DNA of 10,056 bases from the NCBI GenBank assembly GCA_900321265.1, contig ONVJ01000079.1, positions 1-10,056 on the forward strand, given 5' to 3'. Below the pieces are notes generated by a model. It saw nothing but the letters and a program-made list of their open reading frames with translations. It was not told where the DNA came from and made no database searches. The DNA is from an uncultured Eubacteriales bacterium. Lineage in GTDB: Bacteria; Bacillota; Clostridia; Oscillospirales; CAG-272. This document shows positions 6,077 through 10,056 of the stretch, in pieces. Every line of letters starts with the position of its first letter. The stretch's first letter is position 1. Position numbers and translations under genes: made by a program.

Positions 6077-7255
6077 ATGGCAGACAAATCTATGGACGGC
6101 CTGAACACCTTTACCGCCGAGGCGGAGAAGAAGGTAGACGGCGGCCGCAAGCTCCGCGTCGCCATCATCGGATGCGGATGGATCGCGGGATCCCACATCA
6201 AATCCTACATGGCGCAGCCCGACGTCGAGATCGTCGCCGGAGCCGATCTTATCCCCGGGAAGGCCGCTGAGTTCTTCAAGAAATACGGCCTCGAGGGCGT
6301 AAAGACCGATTACGCCAACGACGAGGAGCTCATCGCCGACAAGTCGCTGAACCTCGACGCGGTCTCGGTATGCACCTACAACCGCCAGCACGCTCCCTGC
6401 GCCATCCACGCGCTGAACGCCGGCATCAACGTCCTGCTCGAGAAGCCCTTCACGGTAACTCTTGAGGAGGCGATCGAGGTCGTGAAGGCCGAGAAGAGGA
6501 GCGGAAAGGTCCTCTCGATCGGCTTCCAGCCCAGACTTGACGCCAACATGCAGAAGATCGGCGAGATCGTCCGTTCGGGCGTTCTCGGAAAGATCTACTA
6601 CATCCAGACCGGAGGCGGACGCCGCCGCGGCATTCCGACCCCCTTCGGCACCAGCTTCATCGAGGACAGCACCGCCGGCCTCGGAGCACTCGCCGACATC
6701 GGTTGCTACTCGCTCGACATGGTCCTCAACGCCATCGGATACCCGAAGCCGCTGACCGTCACCGGCTACAAGTCCGACTTCTTCGGCAAGGATCCGAACT
6801 ACTGCGGATACCGCGCCGACAAGAGAGCCGAATACGCCGAGAAGTTCGGCGTCGACGACTTCGCCGCCGCCTTCATCCGTCTTGAGGGCGGGATCATCCT
6901 CGACTTCCGCATCGCCTGGGCCATGAACATGGACACCCCCGGGGACACCATAATCCTCGGCACCAAGGGCGGACTCAGGATCCCCTCCACCGAGTGCTGG
7001 AACGGCTCGGTCGGCGGACCGATGAAGATCTACCACGAGGTCGCCGGCATGCAGGTCGAGACCGAGGTCCCGATCATAAAGATGAAGGAAGGTCTCTTCG
7101 ATCTGAAGATCCGCTCCTTCCTCGACGCCATCAAGAACGGCACTCCGGCTCCGGTACCCTCCAGCCAGATCATCTACAACCAGGCCATCCTCGACGGTAT
7201 CGCGAGATCGGCGGTCGCCGGACGCGAAGTCGAGATCAACGTCCCCGAGCTCTGA
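6077..7255 (+). CDS. Gfo/Idh/MocA-family NAD(P)-dependent oxidoreductase
   Basis: The 392-residue cytoplasmic enzyme would oxidise or reduce a sugar, cyclitol or glycoside hydroxyl with NAD(P). The N-terminal Rossmann fold carries the dinucleotide motif IIGCGWIAG (30-38), followed by AGADLIP at the second strand. The family motif EKPF is at 122-125. The catalytic DxGxY element is D207-I-G-C-Y211, using Tyr as in glucose-fructose oxidoreductase and dihydrodiol dehydrogenase rather than the His of inositol dehydrogenases. The C-terminal part has the long mixed sheet of the family and ends in the typical helix SQIIYNQAILDGIARSA. About 25 extra residues precede the Rossmann fold. AAAGGAGAT (6061-6069) is seven bases before the ATG, a very strong ribosome binding site. 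The gap after the lipoprotein gene is 54 bases. The substrate is unknown. Confidence 0.92.
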   Translation: MADKSMDGLNTFTAEAEKKVDGGRKLRVAIIGCGWIAGSHIKSYMAQPDVEIVAGADLIPGKAAEFFKKYGLEGVKTDYANDEELIADKSLNLDAVSVCTYNRQHAPCAIHALNAGINVLLEKPFTVTLEEAIEVVKAEKRSGKVLSIGFQPRLDANMQKIGEIVRSGVLGKIYYIQTGGGRRRGIPTPFGTSFIEDSTAGLGALADIGCYSLDMVLNAIGYPKPLTVTGYKSDFFGKDPNYCGYRADKRAEYAEKFGVDDFAAAFIRLEGGIILDFRIAWAMNMDTPGDTIILGTKGGLRIPSTECWNGSVGGPMKIYHEVAGMQVETEVPIIKMKEGLFDLKIRSFLDAIKNGTPAPVPSSQIIYNQAILDGIARSAVAGREVEINVPEL

Positions 7256-7275
7256 TTCTCTGAAATGCAAAAAGA

Positions 7276-7306
7276 CGGCTGCCCGGACGGTCTGCCCGGG
7301 CGGCCG
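7276..7306 (+). promoter_or_regulatory. Strong GC-rich intercistronic hairpin before the aldolase gene
   Basis: Bases 7276-7286 pair with 7296-7306 to give an 11-bp stem with one T-G pair around a 9-base loop. It is followed by CAAAGAAAGG, not a T-run, so it is not a terminator. It lies a few bases before the aldolase ribosome binding site and 20 bases before the start codon. A role in mRNA processing or stability, or partial shielding of the site, is likely but not shown. Confidence 0.6.
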
Positions 7307-7326
7307 CAAAGAAAGGTAAACTCCAA

Positions 7327-8292
7327 ATGGCACTTGTAACAACCAAAGAAATGTTCGCGAAGGCGTATGCCGGCGGATACGCGGTCGGCGCCTTCAATAT
7401 CAACAATATGGAGATCATCCAGGCGATCTGCGAAGCCGCCGCCGAAGAGAAGTCTCCCGTCATCCTGCAGGTTTCCGCCGGGGCGCGCAGATACGCGAGA
7501 CACGAGTATCTCGTAGCCCTTGCCCATGCCGCCGTCAAGGAGAGCGGGATCGATTTCGCGCTCCACCTCGATCACGGAGCCGACTTCGACATCTGCAAGT
7601 CCTGCATCGACGGAGGCTTCACCTCGGTCATGATCGACGGCTCGAAGTGGTCCTTCGATGAGAACATCGCGCTGACGAGGAAGGTCGTCGATTACGCCCA
7701 CGCCCGCGGATGCGTCGTCGAGGGCGAGCTCGGCAAGCTTGCCGGCATTGAGGACGACGTTAAGGTCGCCGCCGAGGACTCCTCCTACACAAGGCCCGAA
7801 GAGGTCGAGGAGTTCGTCACCCGCACCGGCGTCGATTCTCTCGCCATCGCCATAGGCACCTCGCACGGAGCCTACAAGTTCACTCCCGAGCAGTGCACGA
7901 GGAACGCCGACGGCGTGCTCGTTCCCCCTCCGCTCAGATTCGATATCCTTGCCGAGGTCGAAAAGAGACTGCCCGGCTTCCCGATAGTTCTGCACGGCGC
8001 GTCCAGCGTTCCCCAGAACTTTGTCCGTGAGATCAACTCTCTCGGCGGAAAGATGCCAGACGCCGTCGGCATCCCCGAGGAGCAGCTCAGGAAGGCCGCG
8101 TCGATGGCGGTCTGCAAGATCAATATCGACTCGGATATCCGCGTCGCCATGACCGCGGCGATCCGCCGCTACTTCGCCGAGTATCCCTCGGCCTTCGACC
8201 CCCGCGACTATCTCGGCGCCGCCAGGACGGCGGTCAAGGAGATGGTCAGGCACAAGATCGTCGACGTCCTAGGCTCGAACGGAAAAGCCTGA
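7327..8292 (+). CDS. fba: Class II fructose-1,6-bisphosphate aldolase
   Basis: A zinc-dependent cytoplasmic aldolase that interconverts fructose 1,6-bisphosphate with dihydroxyacetone phosphate and glyceraldehyde 3-phosphate. The 321 residues include D82 and zinc ligand H83 (HLDHG), E134 (EGELG), zinc ligands H180 (GTSHG) and H223 (VLHGASS), and the phosphate- and substrate-binding motif NIDSD (266-270), equivalent to NIDTD in E. coli. The insert before the last catalytic strands (about 231-258) marks the type common in clostridia, Thermotoga and amitochondriate protists. NIDSD and the overall sequence favour fructose bisphosphate over tagatose bisphosphate or the inositol-pathway substrate, but the substrate call rests on motifs alone. 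AAGAAAGG (7309-7316) precedes the ATG. Codon choice is strongly biased to GAC, ATC, GTC and AAG, consistent with high expression. The gene ends 20 bases before a strong terminator. Confidence 0.93.
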   Translation: MALVTTKEMFAKAYAGGYAVGAFNINNMEIIQAICEAAAEEKSPVILQVSAGARRYARHEYLVALAHAAVKESGIDFALHLDHGADFDICKSCIDGGFTSVMIDGSKWSFDENIALTRKVVDYAHARGCVVEGELGKLAGIEDDVKVAAEDSSYTRPEEVEEFVTRTGVDSLAIAIGTSHGAYKFTPEQCTRNADGVLVPPPLRFDILAEVEKRLPGFPIVLHGASSVPQNFVREINSLGGKMPDAVGIPEEQLRKAASMAVCKINIDSDIRVAMTAAIRRYFAEYPSAFDPRDYLGAARTAVKEMVRHKIVDVLGSNGKA

Positions 8293-8312
8293 CTCTGAAC
8301 GAATTCACAAAA

Positions 8313-8363
8313 CCGGCAAAAAGCGGATCCGCACCCTTCGCGGTCCGCTTCTGCCGGAATTTT
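8313..8363 (+). terminator. Intrinsic terminator after fba, abutting the next ribosome binding site
   Basis: The stem is built from CCGGCA/TGCCGG (8313-8318, 8352-8357), AAGCGGA/TCCGCTT (8321-8327, 8344-8350) and CCGC/GCGG (8329-8332, 8340-8343), with a 7-base loop and small internal bulges. It is followed by AATTTT. This is a convincing rho-independent terminator with a short U tail. Its tail ends only three bases before the AAAAGGA ribosome binding site of the following gene, leaving no room for a promoter between them. Confidence 0.8.
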
Positions 8364-8378
8364 ACAAAAGGAATGAAA

Positions 8379-9704
8379 ATGAAGCGACACGTTTGTGAAG
8401 TCCTCCCCGCGATCCTCGCGGCGCTGATGCTTCTTGCCTCCTGCGCGAACGGAGGCGGTACCGGCATGACCGAGACAGATCCCGTGACCGCGGTCACTCC
8501 CGCGGAGCAGGAAAGCGATAGACAGACCGGCAGTCTCCCGCCCGAGACTTCCGGGACCGAAGAGACATCAGAGCCGGCGGAAACAACCGGTCCTGAAGGG
8601 ACTTATTATGATCCGAAGCAGCTCTGGGACGCAGGCGCGAGAGCCGCAGCGATCGAAAAGCTCAGAGCGGTGCTTCCTTCGCACAATCCTGCGTCGGAAA
8701 CAGCCGTCAAAGTAGAATTCAGGCCGGGAACTCCGTCAGGCGTTGGTTTTACAACCTTCAGATATCTTGAAAAGACAGTGCAGCTTGATCTGCCGCAGGA
8801 AGGGAAGGACGTGACCAGAACCGGAGATCTTTCCGTGACAGTCGCTCTGAAACCGCAGGGCAGCGGTATCTGGATCTTTCTGGTAAGCACGACATATCCC
8901 GCGGGGATGAGGTTGCTGATAAACATCGCGGATGACTTCAACCAGCTCTATTACGATGTCAGTTCAATTCAGTCCTCAACCTATAATCCCGGAACTTTTG
9001 AACCTATGCAGCTGTGTGACGCTCACGGCATTCTGTCCGCGACTCACGCCTCCATCATAGCCGATAAGGTCAATTCCGTCCTCGCTTCGCTTGATCCGTC
9101 GCTCTCGCTTGAAGTGTTCGGAATCTACGGAAGATTCCCCGAGACAGATCCGCGTCCGGAAAGCCGGTTCTTATTCGGCGATTCGAGATACAGAGTTACC
9201 GTCGAAACCGAACCTGAGGAAAAGTATGTCAGAAGACTGAAGATCGAAGACGCCTTCGGTCACCAGCAGACAGTTTCGCTTTCAGGCGACAACTTTAACG
9301 TGTTCGCGGTCGCAGGCAGGCTGAAGAACGGCAATATACTGATGCTGATATGCCAGGAGTACCTGCGGACCGATTCCGAAGGCGCCGAGAAGTATTCGGT
9401 CGCAGTCAGGGAGATCACCTTCGCGGGAGGAGAACTCACACACATGGTGGACGGGTCCGCAATCGTCGGAAAACAAAGAGACGGCAGATTCATTGATCTT
9501 CTCAGAAATGCCCGCAAGGCGTCTTTGCCTGCTGCAGAATTATTATCCTATCTGAAAAAAGAAGGGACCGAATTCATCACAGTCGCAGATTTCAGCTCCG
9601 GAAGGGCGGATTCGGAAAACCGGTTTATGGTCCCCGCTGAGCTTCCGGACGGAATGGACTGGAAGATCGCAAAATCGCTCGGGATGAGTTTTTTCGGTTT
9701 CTGA
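8379..9704 (+). CDS. Lipoprotein of unknown function
   Basis: I do not recognise the family. The 441-residue protein has a short basic start, a hydrophobic segment (about 8-20) and lipobox LASC with lipidated Cys22. A low-complexity Thr/Glu/Pro-rich linker (about 28-75) should hold the rest away from the membrane. The remaining 365 residues look globular and mixed alpha/beta, with no recognised catalytic motif; only a few cysteines are seen. The start is taken at 8379, because AAAAGGA (8366-8372) gives a spacing of six bases there and zero for the ATG at 8373. Codon use is less biased and more AT-rich than in fba or the oxidoreductase (more AGA, TAT and CTT), which suggests lower expression or a different history. 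It sits directly behind a terminator, so expression needs read-through or a promoter inside fba. Confidence 0.75.
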   Translation: MKRHVCEVLPAILAALMLLASCANGGGTGMTETDPVTAVTPAEQESDRQTGSLPPETSGTEETSEPAETTGPEGTYYDPKQLWDAGARAAAIEKLRAVLPSHNPASETAVKVEFRPGTPSGVGFTTFRYLEKTVQLDLPQEGKDVTRTGDLSVTVALKPQGSGIWIFLVSTTYPAGMRLLINIADDFNQLYYDVSSIQSSTYNPGTFEPMQLCDAHGILSATHASIIADKVNSVLASLDPSLSLEVFGIYGRFPETDPRPESRFLFGDSRYRVTVETEPEEKYVRRLKIEDAFGHQQTVSLSGDNFNVFAVAGRLKNGNILMLICQEYLRTDSEGAEKYSVAVREITFAGGELTHMVDGSAIVGKQRDGRFIDLLRNARKASLPAAELLSYLKKEGTEFITVADFSSGRADSENRFMVPAELPDGMDWKIAKSLGMSFFGF

Positions 9705-9731
9705 AGAATCAGGAAAGCATATAATAAAAGA

Positions 9732-9782
9732 GGGCTGTTCGCTCCCCGGTGCGTCCGCGGGAATGAAACAGCCCATATTTTT
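9732..9782. terminator. Bidirectional intrinsic terminator between convergent genes
   Basis: GGGCTGTT (9732-9739) and AACAGCCC (9767-9774) form a perfect 8-bp stem, and the interior can form a further hairpin from TCCC/GGGA and CGG/CCG. Rightward it is followed by ATATTTTT (9775-9782). Leftward it is followed by TCTTTTATTAT (9731-9721). It can therefore end both the lipoprotein transcript and the convergent cupin transcript. The rightward T tail overlaps the cupin stop codon. Confidence 0.85.
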
Positions 9783-10056
9783 AAAGCGTTATATAGTCTG
9801 TGTTGCCACGGCAGGTGTCGCGGTTCTCGCAGATGAGCACCTGTGCGTCGGGAGTGACCTCGATCGAATGGAAGGTCCCGGCTCTGACGTTGTACAGCCG
9901 GCAGGGTTTCATAACGACCGGCTCGCGTTCTTTGCCGATATAGAGCGTCGCTCCGCCGCTGAGAAGGATGAAGACTTCATCGGTCAGCAGGTGGGCCTCC
10001 ATATAGGTGTTCTTCTCAAACTCGGGGCAGCTTCTCAGGAAGGCGACCGTCCAGGA
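9781..10056 (-). CDS. Small cupin-domain protein, 5' end outside window
   Basis: The frame is open to the window edge, so the gene starts beyond base 10056; an internal Met at 10002 is not a convincing start because 18 homology-like codons precede it. The 91 visible residues form most of a single cupin beta-barrel. The first motif is EAHLLTDEVFILLSG, with a candidate metal-binding His, and the second is YNVRAGTFHSIEV, with another. The C-terminus ENRDTCRGNTDYITL has the shape common in small clostridial cupins, described as sugar-binding or of unknown function. The protein is probably cytoplasmic, and its ligand is unknown. It is transcribed towards the lipoprotein gene, and its TAA stop shares bases with the terminator tail. 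Confidence 0.8.
   Translation of the reverse strand, partial: SWTVAFLRSCPEFEKNTYMEAHLLTDEVFILLSGGATLYIGKEREPVVMKPCRLYNVRAGTFHSIEVTPDAQVLICENRDTCRGNTDYITL

Noticed and set aside
4946..7342. 798-codon open frame on the minus strand
   Set aside because: It lies antisense to the propeller lipoprotein and oxidoreductase genes, both well supported. Biased GC-rich codons often leave the opposite frame open, and the translation has no recognisable domain.
7174..8253. 359-codon open frame on the minus strand
   Set aside because: It lies antisense to the oxidoreductase end and fba. Its sequence is low-complexity Gly/Asp/Val-rich, as expected from a mirror frame.
3777..8292. Complete myo-inositol catabolic operon
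   Set aside because: Fold classes resemble IolE/I, IolG and IolJ, but IolB, IolC and IolD are absent. The aldolase has the fructose-bisphosphate NIDSD motif, and the oxidoreductase has DxGxY rather than the inositol dehydrogenase His.
1..10056. Mobile element, phage, defence system or CRISPR
   Set aside because: No transposase, integrase, long terminal inverted repeats, regular spaced repeats or defence-type domains were seen.

Overview
The window looks like chromosomal DNA of a GC-rich, gut-type Clostridia-like Bacillota bacterium. The evidence is purine-rich AGGAGG-type ribosome binding sites, consensus sigma-A promoters in AT-rich gaps, an ECF vitamin-type transporter S component, SPase II lipoproteins, a CysRS with the IHCGGID and HHTNEIAQSEA motifs, and a class II aldolase of the anaerobe type. 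This taxonomic call is inference from gene style only. No mobile element, tRNA, rRNA or CRISPR array was seen.

Layout. A partial ECF S-component gene runs leftward from base 332. It has its own sigma-A-like promoter (418-446) and a short leader with a perfect 11-bp hairpin. An AT-rich divergent gap follows (about 447-628). Rightward transcription then starts from a near-perfect extended -10 promoter (629-657). From there to 8292 seven genes run in one direction: a TIM-barrel sugar isomerase/epimerase, cysS, a GtrA-family membrane protein, a second TIM-barrel isomerase, a lipoprotein with a probable beta-propeller, a Gfo/Idh/MocA oxidoreductase and a class II fructose-bisphosphate aldolase. 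Gaps are short (-4 to 71 bases), so much of this may be one long transcript, although a weak terminator-like element follows the GtrA gene. A strong intrinsic terminator (8313-8363) lies directly against the ribosome binding site of a second, unrecognised lipoprotein gene (8379-9704). A bidirectional terminator then separates that gene from a leftward, partial cupin gene.

How the genes may work together. CysS and the aldolase are housekeeping enzymes. The second TIM-barrel isomerase, the propeller lipoprotein (joined to it by a GTGA overlap) and the NAD(P)-dependent oxidoreductase are adjacent and form a plausible sugar or glycoside oxidation and isomerisation set, with the lipoprotein outside the membrane and the enzymes in the cytoplasm. 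The substrate cannot be read from the sequence. Nothing here is clearly a new defence or mobile system. The more interesting points are the candidate oxidation module, the orphan lipoprotein behind a terminator, and repeated hairpins placed just before ribosome binding sites.
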